Shown here: piece by piece, positions 29,379-39,500 of the stretch
How the letters are laid out: each line of letters begins with the position of its first letter
How positions within the stretch are numbered: the stretch's first letter is position 1
Source of the DNA: Ostreococcus lucimarinus CCE9901
Taxonomy: Eukaryota > Chlorophyta > Mamiellophyceae > Mamiellales > Bathycoccaceae
Assembly (NCBI RefSeq): GCF_000092065.1
Contig: NC_009357.1
Coordinates: 1-64,000 of the forward strand
Direction: 5' to 3'
DNA length: 64,000 bases
Notes under the pieces: model-generated
What the model was told of the DNA's origin: nothing
The model's database searches: none
Seen by the model: only the letters and a program-made list of their open reading frames with translations
Position numbers and translations under genes: made by a program

Positions 29379-31403
29379 ATGCAGATGACGATGAATGCGC
29401 GAACGATGACGACGACGACGACGACGACGAGGACGACGAGGACGCGCGCGCGACGCGAAAGCGCGACGCGAAAGCGCGTTAACGCGGCGCGGGACGCGTC
29501 GACGTCGGCGACGACGACGACGCGCGGCGGCGGGACGGGACGCGCGCGGGACGCGGCGACGCGAGCGACGACGACGGGATTCGTGGAGGGAGGGACGTTC
29601 GGCGCGTACGAGGCGATGGACGCGTTCGATGAGGCGAGCGAACCGTTGTTTTATCGCGAGGGCGAGGTGTGGCGGAGCGTGATCGGACGGACGGGACGGT
29701 TCTCGGCGCTGTGGTTCGGCGTGGTGGGCGCGGCGCAGGCGCTGGCGCGCGTCGTCGCGGCGCCGACGACGGCGAATTTCTTTGAGGCGATCGCGGATGG
29801 GGCGATATTGACGCTCATCGTCGCGCCGGCGTGCGCGGCGATCGCGGCGTTCGCGTACGAGGCGTGGTGCTCGGTTCAGCTCGGGCTGATGGCGGCGTTT
29901 TTGCCGTACACGATTAGCCCGTACTCGAGTCGAAATCCAAACGCCGCGGCGCGAAAGTCGCTCGTGAGCAAGGCGATGAAAGCGCGCGCGATGCACAGGA
30001 GGTTCGCGCGCATCAAAGCGGCGCGAACGTACGCGGGGGAGGTGTGCGCGCAGTTCGCCACGGCGGCGGTCGAGGCGCCGCGTCGCGCGCTCGCCGTGGC
30101 GTTGGCGCTCAAGGCGTTTTCGCTCGCAAACGTGAGCGCGGCGAGCTCCTTGTTGGACGCGCTGTTGCTCGTCGCCTTGTGCGCGGCGTCCGTGAGCGTG
30201 AATTTGCTCGAGCGACGCCGTGGGGTCGGAAAAATGCTAAAAGAGATGGCGTACGTGGAGCGGGAGTATTTAAGGGCGCAGACAAAGGGTACTTTCTTGT
30301 GTCGATGGGCCTTCGATCCGTACGAGGATCCAGCCGAGGTGAACAAGACGTCCAAAGACAAAGCGTTGACGAACGCCGCGGTGGCTGACGCGTTGGCGAC
30401 CTCGTGTGCGTTGATCGGAGTACCACCTGAAGCGTCCATGGCATTGGTGTTAGACGCCGCTGATGGAAGAACGAGTAAAGAGCTCGCGGCGAAAGGCGTA
30501 CCTCCAACGTCCATCTGGGTGCCGAATCTGTACACGCACGTCGTGTACGCGCTGCGGAAGAATGTCGGCGTCAACGCGGTAGCGACAAAAGTGGAGGCGT
30601 TTTTGGCGGCTCGTGACCCGAGAGAGACGCAGTTGCAAGTTATTTATCTCGATCACTGCGGTGCGGTCGACAACCGAACGCAACAACTGTACGACGTCTT
30701 CTCGCGTCACGCCATCGCCGACGGCGGCGTCTTGGCGGTGACCTTTAGCACGCGCGGCAAGCGCAGTGGGAACACCAAAGCTGGTGCGGTACAACTCGCG
30801 GCGAAGGCAATCGCGGAGGCGGCAGAGATGCACGGCTACGTTCTCGAAGGTGACGCGGCGCCGAACATTCGAGGCTTGGTCGATTACACGGTGACGGTGA
30901 CTCCCGAGCTCGGGGATACGATGGAAAAGGAGTCCGCGCAAGCGAATTTCGCGCGAGTCCTTCGAGAGAGTGCGAATGCGATCGAATCGGCGACGATCGC
31001 CGATAACGATGGCGCAATCGCCGCCGCTTTAGCGCTGTGGCTCAAGGATTCGGAAGCGAAAGACGCCTCTGACGAGGCGCTCGAAACGGCTAAGGACCGC
31101 CGCCGGCGCCGACTCGCGGCTGACTTGTCTAAACGCGCACTCGCGCGTTTGGAATCGGGCAAGACGCTCATGGGTAGCGATGCTCGCGCGCTTCGCTCGC
31201 TCGCGCGCGAAGTCGTCGCCTCCGCGCGCGCCGCGGCTGAACTTCGCGATCCGGGCTCAGAGCGCGTCGCCGCCGCCGCCGCCGCCGCGAGACGCCCGTC
31301 GACCGAAGCGGCCATCTTCGAGCGACGCTATCCCAAGTGCCTCTACATGTACAAAACCCTAATGTTCTTCGTGTTTCGAGTGCGCATCGCCGCGCGTTCG
31401 TGA
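29379..31403 (+). CDS. Uncharacterised 674-residue protein with membrane segments
   Basis: 674 residues from the ATG at 29379; the longer frame upstream is antisense to the DUF2499 gene. A Thr/Arg-rich, transit-like N-terminus is followed by FVEGGTFGAYEAMDAFDE, hydrophobic helices (about 105-175 and 225-265), then a soluble part. That part has IYLDHCGAVDNRTQQLYDVF and ADGGVLAVTFSTRGK, reminiscent of motifs IV-V of a Rossmann methyltransferase; I see no clear glycine-rich SAM motif. The C-terminus is helical and basic. Plastid location is inferred from the N-terminus and from the divergent plastid gene. Family not recognised. Confidence 0.65.
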   Translation: MQMTMNARTMTTTTTTTRTTRTRARRESATRKRVNAARDASTSATTTTRGGGTGRARDAATRATTTGFVEGGTFGAYEAMDAFDEASEPLFYREGEVWRSVIGRTGRFSALWFGVVGAAQALARVVAAPTTANFFEAIADGAILTLIVAPACAAIAAFAYEAWCSVQLGLMAAFLPYTISPYSSRNPNAAARKSLVSKAMKARAMHRRFARIKAARTYAGEVCAQFATAAVEAPRRALAVALALKAFSLANVSAASSLLDALLLVALCAASVSVNLLERRRGVGKMLKEMAYVEREYLRAQTKGTFLCRWAFDPYEDPAEVNKTSKDKALTNAAVADALATSCALIGVPPEASMALVLDAADGRTSKELAAKGVPPTSIWVPNLYTHVVYALRKNVGVNAVATKVEAFLAARDPRETQLQVIYLDHCGAVDNRTQQLYDVFSRHAIADGGVLAVTFSTRGKRSGNTKAGAVQLAAKAIAEAAEMHGYVLEGDAAPNIRGLVDYTVTVTPELGDTMEKESAQANFARVLRESANAIESATIADNDGAIAAALALWLKDSEAKDASDEALETAKDRRRRRLAADLSKRALARLESGKTLMGSDARALRSLAREVVASARAAAELRDPGSERVAAAAAAARRPSTEAAIFERRYPKCLYMYKTLMFFVFRVRIAARS

Positions 31404-31485
31404 GTAGGCTTGTCATAATACGTAGGAACTTCGTTGCGCAGCCACTCGCCGTCGTCCGTCGCCACTCGCCGCCTCGCGTCTCGTT

Positions 31486-32601
31486 ATGAGTTCGACGTGT
31501 GCGCGCTCGCCCGCCGCCGTCGCGCGCAGTCGAGGACGAGCGTCGCCGTCCTCTCGTCGCGTCGGCGACGTCATCGCGCGCGCCGCATCGCGTCACGGAA
31601 CGCACGATGACTGCGCGCCCGCGCGTCGTCGTCGTCGCGACGTTCTATTCACCTCGCTCGTCGCGGTCCTCGCCGCGGCGCCCGCGAACGAGGCGCGCGC
31701 GGGTGCCGTCCTCGACGGTCTCGTCAAGTATCGCGACGACGCGAAGAAGGCGCTCGACGCCGACCCGGAGGATGAGGTATTGCGAGGGCAGTTGAACTTT
31801 TTCGACAAGCAAGTCGAGCGGACGCGCGCGAACGCGGAATTCTTGACGAACGAGGTGAAACCGAACGTGGTGGCGGGGAAGACGAACTACCTCGGTGGAT
31901 TATCGTTTGCGGTGAAGGATGTGCAAGCGGAGGTTGATTTTTGGACCAAGGCTTTGGGGGCGCGCGTGACGAGCGACGTCGGAAGCGGGGACGAGCGCGT
32001 GACGACGTTGGCGTACGGGCAGATCAGTTTGAGTGAAGACGACGGAGGAAAGGCGACGGTCGAGATACGGCAGGCGACGAGCGGTGCGGACGTCGTGGAC
32101 GTCGGCAACGTGTTGAGTTACGTCGCCGTCACGGTGCCGTTTGGTCTGCGAGTGTCGCAAATTTACGAGAGCGGCGGCGAATTGTTGTACGGCTTTGGGT
32201 TTTTCGATATGCGCTCGCCCGGCGGTATTCCAGTGCGTGGGCAAGTGGCGACTAGACGAGATCCGCTGGAAGTGGTGGCGTTGAACGTAAAGAACGTGCG
32301 CGAGGCTGAGAAATTCCTCGTCGCCGAGTACGGCTTTGAATCCGTTAAGCCTCTCGACGCGAATTCTTACGCCCCAAAATCTCCCAACGGCTCGCGTTTG
32401 CTTTACTTCACCAGCCCGACGAAAACGTTTACGGTTATTTTACAACCCTGGCGAGAGAAGACGCCCTTGCGTCTCGGCGACACCTTGCGAGGCGTCGTCG
32501 TCGCGCGCGGCGGCGATTTCGCCCGCGCCGACGTCGTCGCCGACCCCCGCGTCGCGGGCGTCCCGTTCCAATCTCGCCCGCTCGCCCCAGAATTTATTTA
32601 A
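31486..32601 (+). CDS. VOC/glyoxalase-fold protein, likely thylakoid lumen
   Basis: 371 residues. A bipartite presequence is visible: a basic Ser/Arg-rich part, then RRRRR, a hydrophobic stretch DVLFTSLVAVLAAAP and an Ala-rich cleavage region (NEARAGA), as in lumen proteins. The twin-arginine rule may apply (RRRRRDVLF). The mature protein has a helical start (LVKYRDDAKKAL), then two paired VOC modules starting at YLGGLSFAVKDVQAEVDFWTKALGA and LEVVALNVKNVREAEKFL. The VOC fold includes glyoxalase I and dioxygenases; the metal ligands of those enzymes are not obvious, so activity is open. Confidence 0.85.
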   Translation: MSSTCARSPAAVARSRGRASPSSRRVGDVIARAASRHGTHDDCAPARRRRRDVLFTSLVAVLAAAPANEARAGAVLDGLVKYRDDAKKALDADPEDEVLRGQLNFFDKQVERTRANAEFLTNEVKPNVVAGKTNYLGGLSFAVKDVQAEVDFWTKALGARVTSDVGSGDERVTTLAYGQISLSEDDGGKATVEIRQATSGADVVDVGNVLSYVAVTVPFGLRVSQIYESGGELLYGFGFFDMRSPGGIPVRGQVATRRDPLEVVALNVKNVREAEKFLVAEYGFESVKPLDANSYAPKSPNGSRLLYFTSPTKTFTVILQPWREKTPLRLGDTLRGVVVARGGDFARADVVADPRVAGVPFQSRPLAPEFI

Positions 32602-32909
32602 TACGCATTGGATCGTCCATCATCGCTTGCCGGCGTGCCGCGCACCATCATCGCGCGCGCGTAGACGCGCTCCCTTCCCGCCTCGCGCGTGGTGCCTTCT
32701 CATGGGGGCCATTAAACAGTTTCAACAGTTTCTTCCTACGCGTCGACGTCACCTATATACGAATCGACACATGGAAACCGAACGCACCTCGATTTCACAT
32801 ATAACCCCCCCCAAAACGCCATGACGCGTATTTTTGTCTGTCTCGATCCCACATCCGACGCCGCCCGAGCCGACGACATCATTCGTCGACGCGGAACGCA
32901 CTCGTCACC
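32602..32909. other. Spacer: VOC gene 3' flank and PDX1 promoter
   Basis: 308 bases between co-oriented genes. There is a direct repeat AACAGTTTC twice in tandem at 32715-32732, a C run near 32806, and otherwise mixed sequence. A plus-strand frame crossing it is a shadow of the VOC gene. I found no RNA gene or known regulatory motif. Confidence 0.5.
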
Positions 32910-34211
32910 ATGTCCACCGAAACCGAACGCAGTTCGTTCGCCGTCAAGGCTGGCTTAGCGCAGGTACGCATCGTCGATAATTCTTACGCGTCGCGTCGTC
33001 GCGAGGTCGAGAGACGCGCGCGCGGGATGCGACGCGGGACGTCGCGAGCGCGACGCCGTCATCGCCCCTAGGTCCTCGACGATGGCGTCGACGGCGCGAT
33101 GGCGACGCACGCGACGCGCGATGGCGCACGACGCCGCGACGACGCGAACGGGGCGTTTTATTTACGCGAACGGCGTCGCGCGTCGCGCGCGGGCGACGCG
33201 TCGTCGGGGCGAAGGCGCGGACGATGCAACCATCGTCCGCGGACGTCATCGGGACGTCACGCTTTTTCGGCGAGGACAGGTTTGGTTTGGCTGTCTGTGT
33301 TTTGGTGTTGTATGCGCGCGAGACGCGGTTGGGTTCGACGACTGACGAGACGTGGTGTGGATACGACGACGCAGATGCTCAAGGGCGGCGTGATCATGGA
33401 CGTCGTGAACGTCGAGCAGGCGCGCATCGCGGAGGAGGCGGGCGCCGTCGCCGTCATGGCGCTCGAGCGCGTGCCGGCGGACATTCGCAAGGATGGCGGC
33501 GTGGCGCGCATGTCTGATCCGACGATGATCAAGGCTATTAAGGAAGCGGTGACGATTCCGGTCATGGCGAAGGCTCGCATTGGGCACTTTGTCGAGGCGC
33601 AAGTGCTCGAGGCGGTGGGGATCGACTACATTGATGAGTCTGAAGTTTTGACGCCGGCGGATGAAATTAACCACTTGAACAAGCACAAGTTCAAGGTGCC
33701 GGTGCTTTGCGGATGCCGCGATCTCGGTGAAGCGCTTCGACGCATCGCCGAGGGTTCTTCCATGATCCGCACCAAGGGTGAAGCTGGTACGGGTAACGTC
33801 GTCGAGGCTGTTCGCCACTGCCGCGCCGTCATGGGCGACATTCGTCGCTTGTGCGCCATGGACGAGGACGAAGTCTTCGTGTACGCCAAGGAGATTCGCG
33901 CCCCGCTCGAACTCGTGCAGCAAACCAGAAAGCTCGGTCGTTTGCCCGTGGTGAACTTCGCCGCCGGTGGTGTCGCCACCCCGGCTGACGCCGCTTTGAT
34001 GATGCAGCTCGGTATGGATGGTGTTTTTGTCGGTTCTGGGATTTTCAAGTCTGGCGATCCCGCCAAGCGCGCGCGCGCTATCGTGCAAGCCGTCACCCAC
34101 TACAACGACCCGAAGATCATTGCCGAAGTTTCGCAAGGATTGGGCGAAGCTATGGTCGGCATTGACTGCAAGGAGCAAAATTTCGTCTCCTACGCGGGCC
34201 GATCCGAATAG
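32910..34211 (+). CDS. PDX1: Pyridoxal 5'-phosphate synthase PDX1, two exons
   Basis: Exon 1 is 32910-32963 (18 codons ending VKAGLAQ). Intron 32964-33374 (411 nt) has donor GTACGC, ACTGAC at 33341 and acceptor GCAG. Exon 2 is 33375-34211, starting [12 protein letters not shown]. The joined protein is 296 residues, the normal PDX1/SNZ size. Key residues are visible: Asp in IMDV, the lysine in [11 protein letters not shown] that bonds the pentose, and RTKGEAGTG with the second lysine, plus the phosphate loop FVGSGIF. PDX1 makes PLP from ribose 5-phosphate, glyceraldehyde 3-phosphate and ammonia supplied by PDX2. The join reads exactly as the family (GLAQ then ML.GGVIMDV). Cytosolic, as no transit peptide is present. 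Confidence 0.97.
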
Positions 34212-34331
34212 GATACCAGGCGCGGCGACTCTGATTATTTTACGCGACGATAAGGATTTTAGCACTTTAAAATTTCGAAATAAGACAATCTGTACGACAT
34301 GCAATGCTATGTGCGCTAAGAGACTCCCCGA

Positions 34332-35441
34332 CTAGTCGTCGCCGCCGAAAAACGTCCGCGCCATGCCTTTGCGCTTTTGCTTGCGTTCGCTATCGGCGCG
34401 TCTCGGTTTTTTCTTCTTGTTCTTCTGCGCGCTCTCGGTCGGTTGCGGGCGTTTCTTCATGCCTTTTTTCACGAAAGGTTGATTCTTCCCTTCTTTTAAG
34501 AACTTCTGCTTCCTCTCGAGCTGCTTTTCGTTGAAGTGCTTGGCCTTTTTCGTCGCGCTCTTGCCCGCGTCCTTGTTTGTTTTAGAGCTACTCGTCTTGT
34601 TCGTCGCCAACAACGCCTCCGCCGCGCGCCGCGCGCGCTCAATTTTCAAGAAACCGGGAACATCACCTTCGTCGTCATCGCTTTCGTCTTCGCTCGAGGA
34701 GAATCGTCCGCCGAGCGTGTCTTCGTCGTCGCCGCCGCCGGCTTCTCGCATCGCCTTGGCGCGCGCCTTGCGTTCCGCCTTTTCAGTCTGATTTCGCTCC
34801 CTCTTCACGTCCCCGGTCTCCGCTCCGACCTTGACGGCGAGATCTTTCAAATTACCCCTCGACATCGCGTCGTGCTCGAACTGACACTCCTCCCCGAACC
34901 GACACCGTCCCATGTTTAACCAATCCAAGCACGCGCCCGCGCTTCGCGCCTCGTGCACCTTGGTCGCGTACTCCAATCTCGCCTCTTTCCGTTCCTTATC
35001 CCTCGCCTCCCTCGCCTCGCGCTCTTTCCGACTCGCATTTATCCTCTCCTTCGCCTCGCGCTTTCGCAATCGCGCCTCGGCGACGCCCTCCGCCCCTCCG
35101 CTCTTCTCAAACTTGGCGCGTTGCGTCGCCTTTGTCTTCGTCCACGCCTCGCGCACGCGTCGCGCGCGTTCGACCTCATCCTTCGCACCGTCGTCGCCGT
35201 CCTCGACCTCGCACGCGCGGTCGAGCACGTTCAACAGGTGTCCTTTGCTGTCCAGCAATCGCAGCGCGTCGGCGTGCGCGTCGCCCTCGCGTCGTCCGCG
35301 CGCGCGCGCCAGTTTCGCCCACGACGCGTAGTCTCTCGAACTCTCGACGAGCGCGCGGGCGAAGTCGTCCTCCGCGCGCACGGCGCGCCCGAGGAGGGCG
35401 ACGAAGGCGTTCTTCTTGCCCTTACCGACGCCAGCCACCAT
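34332..35441 (-). CDS. CCCH zinc-finger coiled-coil protein
   Basis: 369 residues from the ATG at 35441 (upstream frame has only TTG). A long charged helix (about 95-180, with repeated RKEREAREARDKERK-like sequence) precedes one CCCH finger, CLDWLNMGRCRFGEECQFEH (C-x8-C-x5-C-x3-H, about 183-202). Acidic DEES tracts and a Lys/Arg-rich C-terminus (KKRPQPTES, KKKKPRR) follow. This composition suggests a nuclear or nucleolar RNA-binding protein. I cannot assign it to a named family. It converges on PDX1. Confidence 0.8.
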   Translation of the reverse strand: MVAGVGKGKKNAFVALLGRAVRAEDDFARALVESSRDYASWAKLARARGRREGDAHADALRLLDSKGHLLNVLDRACEVEDGDDGAKDEVERARRVREAWTKTKATQRAKFEKSGGAEGVAEARLRKREAKERINASRKEREAREARDKERKEARLEYATKVHEARSAGACLDWLNMGRCRFGEECQFEHDAMSRGNLKDLAVKVGAETGDVKRERNQTEKAERKARAKAMREAGGGDDEDTLGGRFSSSEDESDDDEGDVPGFLKIERARRAAEALLATNKTSSSKTNKDAGKSATKKAKHFNEKQLERKQKFLKEGKNQPFVKKGMKKRPQPTESAQKNKKKKPRRADSERKQKRKGMARTFFGGDD

Positions 35442-35836
35442 GGCGAGCGACCGCGCGCGTCGCGTCGGCGCGTGACGCGCGCGGTTCGAGGCGCGCGGTG
35501 GACATGACGGCGGCGGTGGGAAAACTGACAAAACTCGCCCTTATTAGGTAACAACCAAAGGAAAAAAATTGAAATTGTATCTCAAAGATAATAAGCACTG
35601 ACATACGAACGAAAGGAACGCGCCGCACCCGTCTCGCATCGCGCGCGCCGTGAGCTTACGGGTTCTTCGGCGCGCCGAACTCGCTGACATTTGATTGAAA
35701 GTCTTCGTCGTCGCGCTACAGTTAACATCGTATACATACTTCGCCGCTACTCGCTAGTGATCGCGCCGCGACCATGCGCGCACACTAATTGTGCGCGCAC
35801 CGATCGCGCGTCGTCGTCGTCACCCTCTACGCGCGC
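35442..35836. other. Spacer between CCCH gene start and OPA3-like gene end
   Basis: 395 bases: promoter of the minus-strand CCCH gene and 3' flank of the minus-strand OPA3-like gene. It is AT-richer near 35540-35600. It holds a perfect 10-bp inverted repeat at 35775-35799. A plus-strand ACTGAC at 35524 has no gene to serve. No coding frame with typical content. Confidence 0.5.
35775..35799. repeat. Perfect 10-bp inverted repeat, 5-base loop
   Basis: Arms TGCGCGCACA (35775-35784) and TGTGCGCGCA (35790-35799) are exact reverse complements. It lies 38-62 bases downstream of the OPA3-like stop codon in its direction of transcription, so it probably folds in the 3' UTR. Confidence 0.8.
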
Positions 35837-36379
35837 TCATCGCGCCGCGGCGCGTCGTCCAGCCTGCATCGCCGCGATCGTCTCGCTCGACGACTTTTTG
35901 TACTCGAACAATTCCTCGATCAGCGCCGACATGTCCACCATCGTCCTGTGTTGCGTGTCTATGATATCGCACAACTGCGCGCGTTCGTTCGCCGCGTCTT
36001 CCCGTCTCTTCTCATCCTTCGCGTTCGATTTTTCCACCTCCCACCACACCGCGCCGCCGGCGACGGCGAACACGAACGCCTCCCCCACGAATTCGCTCGC
36101 CGCCTGCAGCGCCGCGTCTTCGCTCATGTTCGCCTTCGCCATCGCCCGCTTCGCCTCGTTCCTCGCCTTCCTCGACGTCGTTCCGGGTTCACCGCTCACC
36201 GCGCCGCTCGCCGCGTCGTCGCGCGCCAGAAACGCCATCCACTTCGCCGTCGCGCGCGCGCTCTCGATGGCGTACGCGCGCGCCGTCGGCGACTCCTCCA
36301 TCGCCGTTCGCAACCGCTTCGCCAGCGGTTTCGACGCCGTCTTCACGATGAGCGTGAACGCCTTTATGTACAGCGCCAT
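35837..36379 (-). CDS. OPA3: OPA3-like mitochondrial protein
   Basis: 180 residues from the ATG at 36379; the much longer frame upstream is antisense to SF3B1 and rejected. The OPA3 domain covers residues 1-150: [19 protein letters not shown], an Ala/Glu-rich helix with KWMAF, then [26 protein letters not shown], a hydrophobic segment near 110-130. A coiled C-terminus ([11 protein letters not shown]) follows. OPA3 proteins sit at mitochondrial membranes; loss in humans causes optic atrophy, and molecular function is unsettled. It is divergent from SF3B1 with 126 bp between starts. Confidence 0.88.
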   Translation of the reverse strand: MALYIKAFTLIVKTASKPLAKRLRTAMEESPTARAYAIESARATAKWMAFLARDDAASGAVSGEPGTTSRKARNEAKRAMAKANMSEDAALQAASEFVGEAFVFAVAGGAVWWEVEKSNAKDEKRREDAANERAQLCDIIDTQHRTMVDMSALIEELFEYKKSSSETIAAMQAGRRAAAR

Positions 36380-36505
36380 GTCGGCGTCGCTCGCGTCGCG
36401 GCGCGCGCGTGCGCCGCGCGGCGCGCACTGCGGCGGCGTGGAATGCGCCGGCGCGCGCGTCCTTCGCGCTTCAATCCGCGACGCGACGCGACGCCGCGCG
36501 CGCGC

Positions 36506-39500
36506 ATGGGCGCCAACGCGCGCTCGCGATCGCCCGCGTCCGCGTCGCGACGCGCGACGCGCGCGAACGACGCCGAGGGCGACGCCGAGGGCGACGACGA
36601 CGACGCGCGCGAGATCGCGCGATTGCAGCGCGAGCGACGCGCGCTGGACGACGCGACGACGACGTCGCGCGACGCGAGGAAGGGCGATGACGCGCTCGAC
36701 GACGAACGAAACGACGCGCGCGAGGCGACGACGCGCGCGACGCGGACGGTGAAGGCGCCGCCGCGCGCGTACGCGCCGACGGCGGAGACGCTCGCGGGCG
36801 CGCCGCTGGACGCGGAGGAGGACGAAGATCTGGAGAGCGACGAAGCGCTCGGGTTCGGGAAATCGCGACGGGTGATCGATCGAGAGAGCGATTACTCGAA
36901 GCGACGGTTCAAGCGACGGCTGAGTCCGGGGAAAAAGGGGGAGGTGCGCGGCGACGAGACGCGAGGGCGACGAGACGCGCGAGAGGCTAGGTTTTGGGAG
37001 ACGACGACGACGCGCGATCGCGGACGACGCGCGCGATGCGTGAGACTGACGGAAAATGCGACGCAACGCGCGGGTTTTGCCTCGACGCAGGACGGAGACG
37101 AAGGACGAAGCTATGCCGAACGCATGAAGGAGGCGGCGGTGGAGCGAGAGCGCGACAACACGCTGCGAAACATTGAAAAGAAGCAACGAGAAGAGGCGGA
37201 ACGCGCGGCGGACGAGGCGCGACTCGCCGCGGCGCGAGCGAGCGAACCCGCGGCATCGTCGGCGAGGCCAGAGAAGCGCAAGCGACGATGGGACGCGAAA
37301 CCGGACGACAGCGCGGCGCGAAGCGGGCAGGCGCCGGCGCCGGCGCGCGTGAGCGAGTGGGAAAGCGACGACAGCGCGGCGACTGGGACGAAGTGGGACG
37401 ACGCCACGCCGCAGCGCCCATCAGAGTGGGAAACGATGGAAAGCGGCACGCGAGCGGCGGACGTCAAACCGACGCCGCGACGCTCGAGAAGCCGTTGGGA
37501 CGAGACGCCGATGATTCGCGCGGGTGGCGATCCGAGCGCCACGCCGGCGTGGACGGGTGGCGAGACGCCCGTCATCGCCGCCGGTGGGGAGACGCCGAAA
37601 ATCACGGCTGGTATGGCGACGCCATCTGCAGCGCAAATCGCCGCGCACGCCGCCATGCAATCGAACGTTCCTTTGACGCCCGAGCAGTATCAGCAGATGC
37701 GTTTTCAACGGGAAATCGAAGAGCGCAACCGACCGCAGACGGATGAGGAACTCGACGAGTTGTTGCCGTCCGAAGGGTACAAGATTCTCGAGCCACCGGC
37801 GAGCTACGTGCCCATTCGCACGCCTGCGCGTAAGCTCATGCAAACGCCGATGCCGTACGGCTCAAACGCCGGCTTTTTCAGCATTCCCGAGGAGGATCGC
37901 GGGCAAAAATTTGACGTCGCCCTCGTCCCCGAAGGTTTGCCGGAGATGAAACCCGAGGACGTGCAGTACTTTGCACCTTTGTTGAAAGAAACGGACGAGG
38001 AAGCCTTGACGATCGAAGAGCAGAAGGAGCGCAAGATTATGCGTTTGTTACTTCGAGTCAAGAACGGGACGCCGCAGCAGCGCAAGACGTCGCTTCGTCA
38101 AATCACCGATCGCGCCAAAGAGTTCGGCGCCGGACCGTTGTTCAACCAGATTTTACCTTTGCTCATGTCGCCGACGTTGGAAGATCAAGAGCGTCACTTA
38201 CTCGTCAAGGTGATTGATCGCATCTTGTACAAGCTCGACGACTTGGTGCGCCCCTACGTGCACAAGATTCTCGTCGTCATCGAACCTTTGTTGATTGATG
38301 AGGACTACTACGCCCGCGTCGAGGGGCGGGAAATCATTAGTAACGTCGCAAAGGCTGCAGGATTAGCGACGATGATCGCCGCTATGCGCCCTGACATTGA
38401 TAACGTGGATGAGTACGTGCGGAACACGACGGCGAGAGCGTTCGCCGTCGTCGCGCAAGCGCTCGGCGTGCAGTCTTTGCTTCCTTTCTTGAAGGCGGTG
38501 TGCCAAAGTAAGAAGAGTTGGCAAGCGCGTCACACGGGCATCAAAATCGTTCAGCAAATCGCAATCCTTCACGGGTGCGCCGTGCTGCCGCACCTCAAAT
38601 CTTTGGTGGACATCATTGAAAACGGTTTGGGCGATGAAAACCAAAAGGTGCGCACCATCACCGCGCTTTCCATCGCCGCGCTCGCTGAGGCTGCGACGCC
38701 GTACGGTATCGAGTCGTTCGATAACGTTCTCAAACCGTTGTGGAAAGGCATTCGCGCACACCGAGGGAAAGTGTTAGCCGCGTTCCTCAAGGCCATCGGT
38801 TTCATCATTCCGCTCATGGACGCGATGTACGCCAACTATTACACCCGCGAGGTCATGGTGATTCTGATTCGTGAATTCGCTACTGCGGACGAAGAGATGA
38901 AGAAAATTACGTTGAAAGTTGTCAAGCAGTGCGTAGCCACCGACGGGGTCGAGCCAGAGTACATTCGAGCCGAAGTCATGCCTGAATTCTTCAAACATTT
39001 CTGGGTTCGACGCATGGCTCTCGATCGACGCAACTATCAACAGCTCGTGGAGACGACGTTGGAGGTTTCCTTAAAAGTCGGTGCCGCGGAAATCATCGGG
39101 CGAATCGTGGAAGATTTGAAGGATGAGTCCGAGCCTTATCGCCGTATGGTGATGGAAACAATCACCAAGGTGATTGAAGAGCTTGGTACGGCGGACGTGG
39201 ACACTCGCATGGAGGAACTCCTGATTGACGGCATGCTGTACGCCTTTCAAGAGCAAACGTCGGATGAGAATGATATCATGCTCAAGGGCGTCGGTACCAT
39301 CGTCAACGCCCTTGGACTTCGTGCGAAGCCGTACTTGCCCCAAATTTGCGGTACGATCAAATGGCGCATGAACAACAAAAGCGCCGACATTCGCGAACAA
39401 GCGGCTGATTTGATCAGCGCCATCGCTCCCGTGATGCGCAAGTGCGAAGAAGAGCAACTTCTCGGGCACTTGGGGGTCGTTTTGTACGAGTACCTCGGTG

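Noticed and set aside
35789-36505. 239-codon upstream extension of SF3B1
   Set aside because: Antisense to the OPA3-like gene and Arg-rich; SF3B1 similarity starts well after the ATG at 36506.
36380-37186. N-terminal extension of the OPA3-like frame
   Set aside because: Antisense to SF3B1 exon 1 and intron; the OPA3 domain begins right at the ATG at 36379.
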